From positions 162,038 to 226,037 of the forward strand of contig NZ_AOIU01000018.1 in assembly GCF_000337455.1 (NCBI RefSeq): a stretch of 64,000 nt of DNA, given 5' to 3'. Below are positions 33,778-42,196 of the stretch, piece after piece. A model generated the notes under the pieces. That model was not told the origin of the DNA. It saw nothing but the letters and a program-made list of their open reading frames with translations, and did not search any database. How positions within the stretch are numbered: position 1 is the first letter of the stretch; the number at the start of each line of letters is the position of its first letter. A program made the position numbers and the translations under genes. This DNA is from Halosimplex carlsbadense 2-9-1. Its GTDB lineage: Archaea; Halobacteriota; Halobacteria; Halobacteriales; Haloarculaceae.

Positions 33778-33968
33778 AACCGAAGCGAGTCGTCGGCGTC
33801 CAGCGCGAGAACTTCTACAGCGCGGTCGCGGGCGAGCTCTACACCGGGACGATCATCGACTCCGTGGTCGCCGAGAAGTTCGGCACGGTCTCCGGGTTCT
33901 CGTCGAGCCTGGGCGTGTTCTTCAAGGACGTCTCCTCGCTCATCGACGAGCCCGAGCAGCTCTACTAG
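33778..33968 (+). pseudogene. Broken 5' part of the polymorphic-toxin gene
   Basis: An open stretch in the same frame as the toxin at 34038 reads RVVGVQRENFYSAVAGELYT and continues to EPEQLY, then meets TAG at 33966-33968. After the stop, the frame continues as GLTQLYDLVSEQGLGAAETL straight into MVADVQQ. No start codon fits, and the preceding core gene ends at 33705. The toxin's N-terminal region is therefore truncated and interrupted, unless the window sequence carries an error at this base. The residues are alpha-helical and not a recognised trafficking domain. Confidence 0.65.
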
Positions 33969-34037
33969 GGACTCACCCAGCTGTACGACCTGGTCAGCGA
34001 GCAGGGACTGGGCGCCGCCGAGACGCTCGTCACCGCG

Positions 34038-35726
34038 ATGGTCGCCGACGTCCAGCAGAAGCAGGCCCGGAACAACCCCTACGGGTCCCAGGACTCGAAG
34101 GAACACCCCGATCTCTACGAGACCTTCAGGACCAACTGGTACAAGGGGTACGCGGCCGGGTTCCTGAGCAAGGCCGTCATCGGCGGCGGCGCCGCCAGCA
34201 GGGCCAAGTCGACGCTGAAAAGCGCCGACCGCGTACAGGACCTGAGCGACCGCCTCGCCAGTACGGGCGCGCTCCGTGCGCTCTCGCGAGTCAGCGACGC
34301 GACCGACGCCGCGAAGGCACGCGCGACCGCCCGCATCCTGCTGGCGGCCGACGACGCCGCCGGACCCGTCGTCCGGCGGGCCGACACCGCCGGGCAGGCC
34401 GTCCGGCTGTGGCGGTTGGGTCGCGCGGCGGACGCCGACCTCGACGCCTTGCCCGATGCGAACCAGCGCCGTCTGGGCGACGTGCTCGCGCGCGCCGACG
34501 GTGAGGCCGCCGAGACCATCCAGCGCATGGACCGCGCGGTGCTCGAAGATTTCACCGCGCCTGACGTCTCTCCGGCCGTCCGCGTCCGCCTCCCCGGGAC
34601 GTACGCCGACCTCGACGCGGCAAGACGGGCGGACCTCACGCAGACCATCGACGGCGACGGCCGCGCCGCGCGCAACGCCGCCACCCTCGACTCCGACGGT
34701 GTCCGTGACGCGCTGGACTTCTACTGTGGCGGCGTCAGCGCCAGTGTCAGCAGTCTCGGTGCGCCCGGTCTGAGCGCCGACCGCTTCTACAGCGGCGGGC
34801 TCCAGGATCGCTGTTCGATTCAGACCGACTTCGAGTCCAACCTCTGGCAGATCGACAGCGACCTCCGGGAACGACTGGACCGTAGCACGCTTCAGACCGT
34901 ACAGGACAACGATCTCGGTAGCGAAGCCGCACAGTACCTCCAGCGTAGCGGCGACGTTGGCGGACAGCGGCTACTCAACGACCTCGCCGACGCGGACGAC
35001 GACCGTCTCGACTCGTTCCTCACCTACCGCGTCGAGACCGACGGCGACGTGCCCGATGATCTCGCCGACGGTGTCCGGCGCAGTCTCACCAGGGTCTACG
35101 ACGACGGACGGATCTCCTCGGGAGCCATCGGCGAGATTACCCGCGATATCGACGCATTGACCGGAAACGACCAGGTGGACGGGCTCTCGAGTGTGTTAGC
35201 CGACGATGTCTACGGTACCGGCAACTGGGACAATATCAAGGGAGCGCTCTACGAAGTCAGGATCGCTAACCAGCGTATCGTCGACGACTTCGAACCCGGT
35301 GACGAACTCGTGATGGGGTACAAACCGAACGCCGAACTCGACGACTTCGATTACGATTCCCTGAGTCAGACCGATATCGAGGCGATTGCCCAAGACACAG
35401 GCCTCTCTGAGAGTACAGTCGAAACGTATCTCAAATACGGTCAGAGCGGAGATCCAGACCCGGAATTCGACTCACTTGTAGTGATGGATGGAGAAAATGC
35501 AGTCTACTACGAGGCGAAGTCAGGAAGAGTCTCTACGGCCGACATAAAAAAGAAGGCGACGTTCCTCAAGGGTCTCGAACGTCAAGCCGATATTACGCAG
35601 ACGGAGATGCGCCTCATCTCTCGGCTTCCCCGCTCTGATAGCGATGTCCGAGGGGTTGCATGGGACTTCGTCGATAAGAAACAGTGGGGCGACTCATCGC
35701 AGCTCGAGTGGGATTGGGGCCAATAA
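34038..35726 (+). CDS. Polymorphic-toxin-type protein with C-terminal PD-(D/E)XK-like nuclease domain
   Basis: A 562-residue product from ATG 34038. The frame is actually open from further upstream except for one TAG at 33966, so this may be the downstream part of a larger broken gene. Residues ~30-390 are alpha-helical and low in recognisable domains. Residues ~395-562 form a compact end domain starting GNWDNIKGALYEVRIANQ. It contains a nuclease-like set, Asp478 (DPEFDSLVV) and E492-A-K494 (YYEAKSG), typical of PD-(D/E)XK restriction-type folds. The gene is followed 1 nt later by a putative immunity gene, and a frameshifted homologue of the end domain lies at 41.8 kb. Target and delivery route are unknown. 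Confidence 0.75.
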   Translation: MVADVQQKQARNNPYGSQDSKEHPDLYETFRTNWYKGYAAGFLSKAVIGGGAASRAKSTLKSADRVQDLSDRLASTGALRALSRVSDATDAAKARATARILLAADDAAGPVVRRADTAGQAVRLWRLGRAADADLDALPDANQRRLGDVLARADGEAAETIQRMDRAVLEDFTAPDVSPAVRVRLPGTYADLDAARRADLTQTIDGDGRAARNAATLDSDGVRDALDFYCGGVSASVSSLGAPGLSADRFYSGGLQDRCSIQTDFESNLWQIDSDLRERLDRSTLQTVQDNDLGSEAAQYLQRSGDVGGQRLLNDLADADDDRLDSFLTYRVETDGDVPDDLADGVRRSLTRVYDDGRISSGAIGEITRDIDALTGNDQVDGLSSVLADDVYGTGNWDNIKGALYEVRIANQRIVDDFEPGDELVMGYKPNAELDDFDYDSLSQTDIEAIAQDTGLSESTVETYLKYGQSGDPDPEFDSLVVMDGENAVYYEAKSGRVSTADIKKKATFLKGLERQADITQTEMRLISRLPRSDSDVRGVAWDFVDKKQWGDSSQLEWDWGQ

Positions 35727-35727
35727 C

Positions 35728-36390
35728 ATGACTGATTCAATCGAAATATCTTTCCTACTTTCCGCCGGTGACGTAGCAGATCCGTACGCCGAGCTGGTCG
35801 AAACCCTGTCGAAGTCGGACGGATATCAGATCCCAAATGACAATGAACGCAAGGACCATCACTCCAGCGTCATCCGTAGCGCAGACGTGGCGAATTTCAT
35901 TTGTGATTTGATAGGTCACGATGCGGGGTCTGATTGGTCCTCACTACCGTCGGCACCAGCGATCGAACTCGAAGTCGGGTCTGAGACTTTCACAGTCGGA
36001 GACGCGCCAGAGCAACAACTCGAAACAGTGCTCGAGGTCGTCGAAACCATTTATTCAGCTCTCGATGACTGCATCTTTGGGTACGGGCTCGACATAGAAC
36101 ATATCGGGAGTCTCGTCGAAGGCCGAGAGCTGGGCAAACCGATGACCGATGAAAGTCTCGCGGAGAACCGGATCAACGAAGTAAGTTGGCTGATGCTGTT
36201 CGGACCGGAGTTGGTCGCCGAATACGGTCGGGAGTGGCTGTTGAGCGCCCCCGCCTGGAAGCGCGAGGAACTCGACGACGGTGCGATCCTACTCGTCGCT
36301 AGTCCCGACCCAACCGACTACGAGCAGTTCTCAGAAGACCGCGACATTCTCCGGACGTACTTCGACCGCCGAGGGAACGACAGCGAGTAA
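35728..36390 (+). CDS. Putative immunity protein, family A copy 1
   Basis: A 220-residue acidic protein whose ATG is 1 nt after the toxin stop, so it is the probable cognate antidote. Residues 1-125 are specific to this copy (SIEISFLLSAGDVADPYAEL). Residues ~126-220 (from HIGSLVEGRELGKPMTDESL to DYEQFSEDRDILRTYF) are nearly identical in copies at 38298, 39948 and 42197. The first half may give toxin specificity and the second a shared scaffold. I do not recognise a published Imm family. The assignment rests on position, pairing and expansion, not on a known fold. Confidence 0.65.
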   Translation: MTDSIEISFLLSAGDVADPYAELVETLSKSDGYQIPNDNERKDHHSSVIRSADVANFICDLIGHDAGSDWSSLPSAPAIELEVGSETFTVGDAPEQQLETVLEVVETIYSALDDCIFGYGLDIEHIGSLVEGRELGKPMTDESLAENRINEVSWLMLFGPELVAEYGREWLLSAPAWKREELDDGAILLVASPDPTDYEQFSEDRDILRTYFDRRGNDSE

Positions 36391-36831
36391 CAAGTCAGCG
36401 TCCGCACCGAGGACCGCCCCGGCTGGGATGTCATCTACGGCCGCCAGAAAGGTGGGCGCGACTCCGGGATCGACCTCATCGCCAAAGACCCCGACGGTAA
36501 CTACGTCGTCACCGAAGTCAAATTCACCGGCAAAGCCAAGGAGATCAAGGCCAGTCGGTTCAGTTCCACGCGCGAGACTGATTTCGATTCCGGGAAAGCC
36601 AGACAGATGGAAACCGAATGGATCCAAGATGCGTTCAGCGACGAGATCGAGAGCGCCGATCTGGATGTCTCGGGAGAATATAAGGACCTCCGACTCTCAA
36701 TCGAAAACAAAAATTACCGCAGAGAAGCTCTCGTCGTGCAAGACGCGGGGACGGTGGAGACGATCGGTGGCGATCTCGGAAGCCGGGTCGATGAGATCAC
36801 CCTCATCCGAACGAATCGAGTAACAAAGTAA
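36391..36831 (+). pseudogene. Orphan toxin C-terminal fragment (nuclease-like)
   Basis: An open stretch of 146 codons without a start, beginning directly after the stop of immunity copy 1 and in the same frame. It reads VRTEDRPGWDVIYGRQKGG, then SGIDLIAKDPDGNYVVTEVK, and ends RVDEITLIRTNRVTK. The D...E-V-K spacing suggests another PD-(D/E)XK-type domain, different from that of the main toxin. It looks like a displaced toxin tip that could be recombined onto a full-length toxin. The 394-residue gene 61 nt downstream may be its immunity partner. Confidence 0.6.
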
Positions 36832-36892
36832 ACACCCGCTCCCAGATCAAGGAAACTGTTCCATTCCACCAACCATACTATTCACAACACCG

Positions 36893-38077
36893 ATGAACAC
36901 GAACAAATTAGCGCATGAGGGGTATCTTGAGGACGCACTGGATGCGCTCGAACGGCGGGACTACTCTTGGAACGAGGATTTGATCGACGTCGAGAGCGTC
37001 CCAACCCCGTTGTACAACACGGCTAGAAGTTTCGAGAAGTTAGCCAAAGTTGCTGCACTGTTCGATGCGACACGCCAATCACGAGAGTGGTTCCGGGAGG
37101 CCGCTCGGTTCCATCTCGAACAGGCCCACGCGAATCGACTGCGCCGAGACATGCTCTCCCGCGGTGATTGGTGCGGCGAGCCACAGCGGTTCACCCGCGC
37201 GCTCCGCGACGCACTGGTGAGTCGCGACGACCACCTCACCGCCGAGATCGCGACCGAAGCGCTCGGTATGGACGAGTGCTATCTCGACGAGTTCGCCGAC
37301 GACTACACCGACTTTCCCGCGTACTACTACGGGGCGAAAGCCCTCGCCGCGTTCGCGCTCGACCACGAACGAGCGCCGGAACTGCTGGCACACCTCGAAG
37401 AGGGCATCCAACGACTCGACGATCCCGGGCAGTTCTGGACGACGATATCGGACTACTACCACGCGCTTCTCGACAGGTCACAGGCCGACGCACAGGCAGC
37501 CCTCGACGGATTATTCGACTACTACGCCGGGAACCGTCCAGAGCCGGACGACCCCAAACACTTCGTACTCCACGAGATCTGTGCGTATATCCTGCTCGCA
37601 CGAAGGTACGGGCTCGACATCACCATCGATTCCGAGCGTGTTCCCGCAGCGCTGACGCGAGAAGATGTCCCCGCGGACGACGTGGAACTCGACATCGACC
37701 TGAGCGACCTGACGTTCAAGAGCGATGTCGGGCTGTTCGAGTTGGAACGTGACGACGACGGAACCCCGGTGATCGCCGGTCGGATCTACCATCCGGGCGG
37801 TGCGGAAGTTACAGCAGCGGATGTCCCCGAACGTGAGGCCGGGCGCGTGCTCTCCGACGACTGGATCGAGGCGGCCCTCGACGAAGCGTCGTGGCGCGAC
37901 CACTACGGCGACGACCTGGTCAACGAGGCGAGGGCGGCGTTCGAAGACGGTTCGCTCGTCCGGAAACTGGTCGTCGTGCAGGACCGTACCGACGGGTCCC
38001 TCTTCGACGAGTCGCTCACCGAGCTACCCGTCGACGACATCGAACTGATGAAAGGCGCCGGTAAGCGGGGGAACTAG
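36893..38077 (+). CDS. Putative immunity protein (Imm49-like)
   Basis: A 394-residue protein, helical throughout, starting MNTNKLAHEGYLEDALDALE. The arrangement of helical pairs, including FPAYYYGAKALAAFALDHER and HLEEGIQRLDDPGQFW, resembles the Imm49 family of polymorphic-toxin immunity proteins; I give this as a likely, not certain, match. The C-terminus (about 290-394) is a separate unit ending DSLTELPVDDIELMKG-like acidic residues. Its position after an orphan toxin tip supports an immunity role. GC content is intermediate. Confidence 0.5.
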   Translation: MNTNKLAHEGYLEDALDALERRDYSWNEDLIDVESVPTPLYNTARSFEKLAKVAALFDATRQSREWFREAARFHLEQAHANRLRRDMLSRGDWCGEPQRFTRALRDALVSRDDHLTAEIATEALGMDECYLDEFADDYTDFPAYYYGAKALAAFALDHERAPELLAHLEEGIQRLDDPGQFWTTISDYYHALLDRSQADAQAALDGLFDYYAGNRPEPDDPKHFVLHEICAYILLARRYGLDITIDSERVPAALTREDVPADDVELDIDLSDLTFKSDVGLFELERDDDGTPVIAGRIYHPGGAEVTAADVPEREAGRVLSDDWIEAALDEASWRDHYGDDLVNEARAAFEDGSLVRKLVVVQDRTDGSLFDESLTELPVDDIELMKGAGKRGN

Positions 38078-38297
38078 CGGTCGTCTACGCCCATCCAGAC
38101 CGGGATAGCGACCAAGCGGGGGAAACATGAACAAGCCATCAATCGTCGCTACCGTCCACACGTCGAAAAATCGGTCGACCACTGTGCCAGAGATATCAGC
38201 CGCGATATCTGCTGCGGGGATCGAGGATATGGCTGAAATTGCGGGCGAAGGTAGCCAACCATCGACGAGGCTCTCGAACGAGACTGGAACTAGAAAA

Positions 38298-38960
38298 ATG
38301 ACAGACTCCATCTTCGTGGAATTTGTGTTCGCAACCGAAGATCTGGAGGGAGCGTACGTCGATCTGATCGACTCGCTTTCCGGATTAGACAATTACAGAT
38401 CCTCGCGACGCGATGACCGCCACGAGTACTATGGACGGGTTATTCGCGACGCTGAACCGGCGAGTTTCAGCTGTGCACTGATTGGCTATGAAGCGAATGC
38501 GGACTGGTATACCCTACCGTCAGAGCCTGCAATCGAGATGGAGATCGGTACGGGTTCGTTCTCCATCGGTGACAAAACAGAAAATCGGGTTGATCTCCTG
38601 ATAGAGATGATCGAATCAATATCGGGAGTTCTCGATGAGTACATCTACGCGTTCGGACTGGACACGGAACACGTCGGGAGTATTGGTAAGGGCTGGGGAC
38701 CGGACAAACCGGTCACGGACGAGAGTCTCGGGGAGAACCGGATCAACGAGGTAAGCTGGCTCATGCTGTTCGGGTCGGAGTTGGTCGCCGAATACGGTCG
38801 GGAGTGGCTGTTGCGCGCCCCTGCCTGGAAACGTCAGGAACTCGACGACGGTGCGATCTTGCTCGTCGCCAGTCCCGACCCAACCGACTACGAACAGTTC
38901 TCTGAAGACCGCGACATCCTCCGGACGTACTTCGACCGTAGAGGAAATGACAGCGAGTAA
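38298..38960 (+). CDS. Putative immunity protein, family A copy 2
   Basis: A 220-residue paralogue of the gene at 35728. The first ~120 residues (SIFVEFVFATEDLEGAYVDL) differ strongly; the last ~100 are nearly identical except for a GKGWGPDKPVTDESLGENRI block, which it shares with copy 4. The ATG at 38298 is chosen because it aligns with the start of the other copies; the longer upstream ORF is not conserved. No intact toxin precedes it. The 220 nt upstream may hold a decayed toxin tip, but I could not read one reliably. Confidence 0.6.
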   Translation: MTDSIFVEFVFATEDLEGAYVDLIDSLSGLDNYRSSRRDDRHEYYGRVIRDAEPASFSCALIGYEANADWYTLPSEPAIEMEIGTGSFSIGDKTENRVDLLIEMIESISGVLDEYIYAFGLDTEHVGSIGKGWGPDKPVTDESLGENRINEVSWLMLFGSELVAEYGREWLLRAPAWKRQELDDGAILLVASPDPTDYEQFSEDRDILRTYFDRRGNDSE

Positions 38961-39090
38961 CGGGGGAGCGTCCGTACCGAGGACCGCCCCGGCTGGGAGG
39001 CCGTCTAAGGCCGCCAGAAGGGTGGGCACGACCCCGGGATCGATAGCGCAAGCGTCACCGGCTATCTCCGACAGCAGAGGTTCTCGGTAG
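38961..39090 (+). pseudogene. Decayed toxin-tip fragment after immunity copy 2
   Basis: Directly after the stop of copy 2, the same frame reads GSVRTEDRPGWEAV then TAA (39006-39008), then GRQKGGHDPGID. This matches the start of the orphan tip at 36391 with about four in five bases identical over ~85 nt, but with a nonsense change at the Tyr codon. It shows that a block containing the 3' half of the immunity gene plus the toxin-tip start was duplicated. Confidence 0.6.
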
Positions 39091-39270
39091 GCGCCAGCAG
39101 GTGAAGACGAGGTAGTCGTCGCCATCGACCGAGCGTATCTCGACGCCGACAGAGACAGCGCCGACGCGGACGACATTGAGCGGACAGTGATCGATCAACT
39201 CGACGTGGACACGGATGCATCAATAGATACCGATATCAACGTGGAAATCGTCGCGCACGACGATGTATAG
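39091..39270 (+). pseudogene. Short 3' fragment of an unidentified toxin or protein
   Basis: A 59-codon open stretch with no start codon, bounded by TAG at 39088 and TAG at 39268. It encodes EVVVAIDRAYLDADRDSADA and INVEIVAHDDV, acidic and protein-like. Given its place just before another putative immunity gene, it is probably the remnant of a third toxin tip. No motif identifies its activity. Confidence 0.4.
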
Positions 39271-39337
39271 CTGCGTCGAGGACAGGGCAGTCCGAACACC
39301 CGGCAGATATTTAGACTGAAAACTGTATCATGACAAA

Positions 39338-39955
39338 ATGAACAACACTGCCCTCATGTCCGCCATCATCGGCGGACAGGACATCTCAGACCCCGAGCGC
39401 GCGACGAGAGCCGCCGCCGAGGCCGCTGGACTGGAACTTTCGCGGGTCGACGGTGACGGGGACGACCCGAAATTACGGGCCAACAGTCGGAACGTGCTGG
39501 TAGTGCTACTGACCGGGAACGACGACTACCGACCCACCCAGACGGTCAACTTCGACACCGCCCTACACGCGTCGAACTGGAACGACCCCGACAGCCACCA
39601 CGAGCGGCTCGACGGGGGTCTCGAACTGCTCCGACAGCTTGCGGTCCGCTTCGACGCCGATTACGTCCCGTTGTTTGATGAGATGCGTTGGGCCGAAGTG
39701 ATCCCATCCGGGACGCCCCTCGCTGAACACGTCGACTCCCACCCGGAGTTAGCGATCTACTCGGAGTCGCTGCTCGCGGATCTGGGTGGGGTGGATTCAT
39801 ACTTCGACGACGATCCCTGGCGAGTGGTCGACGCCGGAGCGGACAAGACACTCGTCGTCGCGACTGACGAGCCGTGGGGCGAAGCGTGCTGGACAGACAA
39901 CTCGTTCGACGATCTCCGGATCATCGGAAATGGGGGACAGAGAACTGATGGTTGA
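39338..39955 (+). CDS. Putative immunity protein of a different family
   Basis: A 205-residue acidic protein, MNNTALMSAIIGGQDISDPE, with a conserved-looking core VVLLTGNDDYRPTQTVNFDT and C-terminal TLVVATDEPWGEACWTDNSF. It follows a probable toxin-tip remnant and overlaps the next immunity gene by 8 nt (ATGGTTGA), so the two are translationally coupled. No named family recognised. Immunity function is inferred only from context. Confidence 0.5.
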   Translation: MNNTALMSAIIGGQDISDPERATRAAAEAAGLELSRVDGDGDDPKLRANSRNVLVVLLTGNDDYRPTQTVNFDTALHASNWNDPDSHHERLDGGLELLRQLAVRFDADYVPLFDEMRWAEVIPSGTPLAEHVDSHPELAIYSESLLADLGGVDSYFDDDPWRVVDAGADKTLVVATDEPWGEACWTDNSFDDLRIIGNGGQRTDG

Positions 39956-40625
39956 TACACTTCCTGTCGATTTCATCGTCAGCGAAGGCGATGAGCGAAC
40001 AGTCTTAGAATCGATCATCAAGGCCACTTCCGACGTAGATGGGTATCGAGCCGAGTGGCGTGATGAAGCGTCTTCAGTATCGCTGGTCAGGCAGACGAAG
40101 AACTCGACGTTTCCCTCAGTCGTTACCGGCCACGAGTCCGGTAGTCCGAACCGAAGTTACATGCTCCCGTCGACCACTGGAGTTGAGCTGCGTGTGTTCG
40201 TCGACGAGTTTGAGATTGACGACAATGTCAGCGAGAGGACTGAATTGCTCCTCGATCTCGTCTTGCAGATATACACGGCTACGGAAGCAGTCGCGTATGC
40301 GTACGGCCTCGACACGGAGCATGTCGGTAGTCTCGTCGAAGGCCGAGAGCTGGGCAAACCGATGACCGATGAAAGTCTCGCGGAGAACCGGATCAACGAG
40401 GTGAGCTGGCTGATGCTGTTCGGGCCGGAGTTGGTCGCCGAATACGGTCTTGAGTGGCTGTTGCGCGCACCTGCCTGGAAGCGTGAAGAACTCGACGACG
40501 GCGCAATCCTGCTTGTCACCAGTCCCGACCCAACCGATTACGAGCAGTTCTCCGAAGACCGCGACATCCTCCGGACCTACTTCGACGGCCGAGGGAACGA
40601 CAGCCAATACACAGACAGGTCGTGA
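39948..40625 (+). CDS. Putative immunity protein, family A copy 3
   Basis: A 225-residue paralogue of copies 1, 2 and 4. The N-terminal ~120 residues (VDTLPVDFIVSEGDERTVLE) are unique; the C-terminal part carries the same VEGRELGKPMTDESLAENRI version as copy 1. It reads five codons beyond the usual end (SQYTDRS instead of SE-stop). A toxin-tip remnant begins at its stop. Starts inside the end of the preceding gene. Confidence 0.6.
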   Translation: MVDTLPVDFIVSEGDERTVLESIIKATSDVDGYRAEWRDEASSVSLVRQTKNSTFPSVVTGHESGSPNRSYMLPSTTGVELRVFVDEFEIDDNVSERTELLLDLVLQIYTATEAVAYAYGLDTEHVGSLVEGRELGKPMTDESLAENRINEVSWLMLFGPELVAEYGLEWLLRAPAWKREELDDGAILLVTSPDPTDYEQFSEDRDILRTYFDGRGNDSQYTDRS

Positions 40626-40684
40626 GCGAAAACGGGTTGATCATCGACACGTATCCGGATTCGGCCGTTGACCCCTTCGAGTAA
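40622..40684 (+). pseudogene. Toxin C-terminal remnant (20 codons)
   Basis: The frame GTG at 40622 to TAA 40682-40684 encodes VSENGLIIDTYPDSAVDPFE. The stop is 1 nt before the ATG of the next gene, the same spacing as the intact toxin-immunity pair at 35726/35728. The hydrophobic-Thr-Tyr-Pro ending recalls the tails of RNase-type (BECR-fold) toxins, but it is too short to assign. Confidence 0.4.
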
Positions 40685-40685
40685 C

Positions 40686-41120
40686 ATGCCAATCCAAGTC
40701 ACAATCGAGCGCGTGGAGTCGACGAGGGAATACGACGGCATCGTGTATTCCCAGCGAGTAGTAGCGACGCTGTTTGATAGGACGACTATCGGCCTCTTCG
40801 ACCCGAACACGGCGGTAACACGTGAGATGATCGGGACCGAACAGCGGCTGCAGATCGGTGTGTTAGTCGACGAAATCACTCGGGTAGATGAACTGAGAGA
40901 AAGTGTCAAACCATCGTCCGACGATCCGACCAGCTGGCACGGACACACCTACTCGGGCACACTCACCCAAACGGAGACCATCGAAGACGCCACGGAGCTA
41001 CACCTCGACTTCGGGGTGGGTGACCTCACCGTCAGTCTCAGACGTTCACCCAGTGACCTCACTGTGGGTGACACCGTCGAACTGAGGGCACAGCGAAGCG
41101 ACATCAAACAGGTATTGTGA
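40686..41120 (+). CDS. Small protein, possible immunity protein
   Basis: A 144-residue beta-rich acidic protein, MPIQVTIERVESTREYDGIV, with a C-terminal TELHLDFGVGDLTVSLRRSP. The start is 1 nt after a toxin-like tail. No family recognised. Its position in the array is the only evidence for immunity function. Confidence 0.45.
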   Translation: MPIQVTIERVESTREYDGIVYSQRVVATLFDRTTIGLFDPNTAVTREMIGTEQRLQIGVLVDEITRVDELRESVKPSSDDPTSWHGHTYSGTLTQTETIEDATELHLDFGVGDLTVSLRRSPSDLTVGDTVELRAQRSDIKQVL

Positions 41121-41232
41121 CGAGATGAGATCCCGGCGGTACCGACCGGATCCATACCATAATTATAAACAATAGTCAAATCATCTTCAGGTACCGAGGG
41201 AAACGGAGCCCTCAATTGGATACGAACAGACA

Positions 41233-41751
41233 ATGTGTCGAAACGAGGGCTTCCAGATCACCGCCCGGTACGACGGTGAGCTTCGCAAACAGATCGAACG
41301 TGGCACCGACGATCCGCTCGGGTGGATAGATACAGTGCGCGGCGAAGACACGGAACTAGTCGGAGGTGACGGGCGGGAAGGCATGAAAGAGTACCTGACG
41401 AGTTTCTTCGGTGGCCTCCTCCAGTCGCTGGTCGAGTGCGCCGACGGAGACCGAGGCTGGTTCACCGCTGGGAACGGCCCGCTCTATATCGTTCTCGAAC
41501 CCGCCAGCGGGGACGAAATCAGCGTAACGTTCTGCTATTCGAAAGAGAACATCCAATCTCCGGACACACGAGACCCGTTCGAACCGAGTGTTACCGTCCG
41601 CGCCCAAGCGCTCTCCGAGGCGGTCGTGGTGTCTGCCGAAGAGTACCTCGAATTCGTCGCGGCCGTCAATCCGGAGTTGGCGGCATCGTCGAACGCGTAC
41701 CTGGGACTCGGTGAGGACATCGAACACGTGACCGAATTATACCCGATCTAA
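41233..41751 (+). CDS. Small protein, possible immunity protein
   Basis: A 172-residue protein, MCRNEGFQITARYDGELRKQ, with a central EGMKEYLTSFFGGLLQSLVE helix and a C-terminal helix AEEYLEFVAAVNPEL. Preceded by an AT-rich 110-nt gap with ATAATTATAAACAATAG, a plausible promoter. Directly after its stop begins the frameshifted nuclease tip at 41752. Not recognised; role inferred from context. Confidence 0.45.
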   Translation: MCRNEGFQITARYDGELRKQIERGTDDPLGWIDTVRGEDTELVGGDGREGMKEYLTSFFGGLLQSLVECADGDRGWFTAGNGPLYIVLEPASGDEISVTFCYSKENIQSPDTRDPFEPSVTVRAQALSEAVVVSAEEYLEFVAAVNPELAASSNAYLGLGEDIEHVTELYPI

Positions 41752-42194
41752 CTCGACTACGACCTCGAACCCGGTGACGAACTCGTGACGGGGTACAAGC
41801 CGAACGCCGAACTCGACGACTTCGATTACGATGCCCTGAGTCAGACCGATATCGAGGCGATCGCCGAGGAAACTGGTCTCTCGGAAGGCGAAGTGAGAAG
41901 CGAACTGAGCTACGGGGTCGCCTCTGATCCCGAGTTCGACGGGTTCGTGATCAAGACCGGTGGGAGAGCCGCCTATTACGAGGCCAAATCGGGCGAAGTC
42001 AGGACTCCGGATCTCCAGAAAAACCCCTCTTCCTGAAAGGCTTACAGAGACAGACCGACGGTGTTAGCAGCACCGAGATTCGCCTGCTGTCCCGAGTACC
42101 CAAATCCGATGAGAAGGTTACGAGTAAAGCGTGGGAATACCTAGAGGAAAACGACTTCGGGAGCGCGATACAGGTGCCGTGGGAGTTCAAATAA
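41752..42194 (+). pseudogene. Frameshifted copy of the main toxin's nuclease tip
   Basis: The frame after TAA at 41749 reads LEPGDELVTGYKPNAELDDF and DYDALSQTDIEAIAEETGL, then DPEFDGFVIK and AYYEAKSGEVRTPDLQKN, closely matching residues ~415-505 of the toxin at 34038. It then shifts frame near an A-run/C-run at about 42017-42027. Homology resumes as LFLKGLQRQTDG to VPWEFK, ending TAA 42192-42194. The D...EAK nuclease motif is intact. It lies 2 nt before immunity copy 4, mirroring the 1-nt spacing of the first pair. It lacks a toxin N-terminus. Confidence 0.75.
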
Positions 42195-42196
42195 CA

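Noticed and set aside
39271..39337. Possible promoter or attachment site before the gene at 39338
   Set aside because: AT-rich, with a TATA-like patch (ATATTTAGAC), but too short and without repeats to call a mobile-element boundary.
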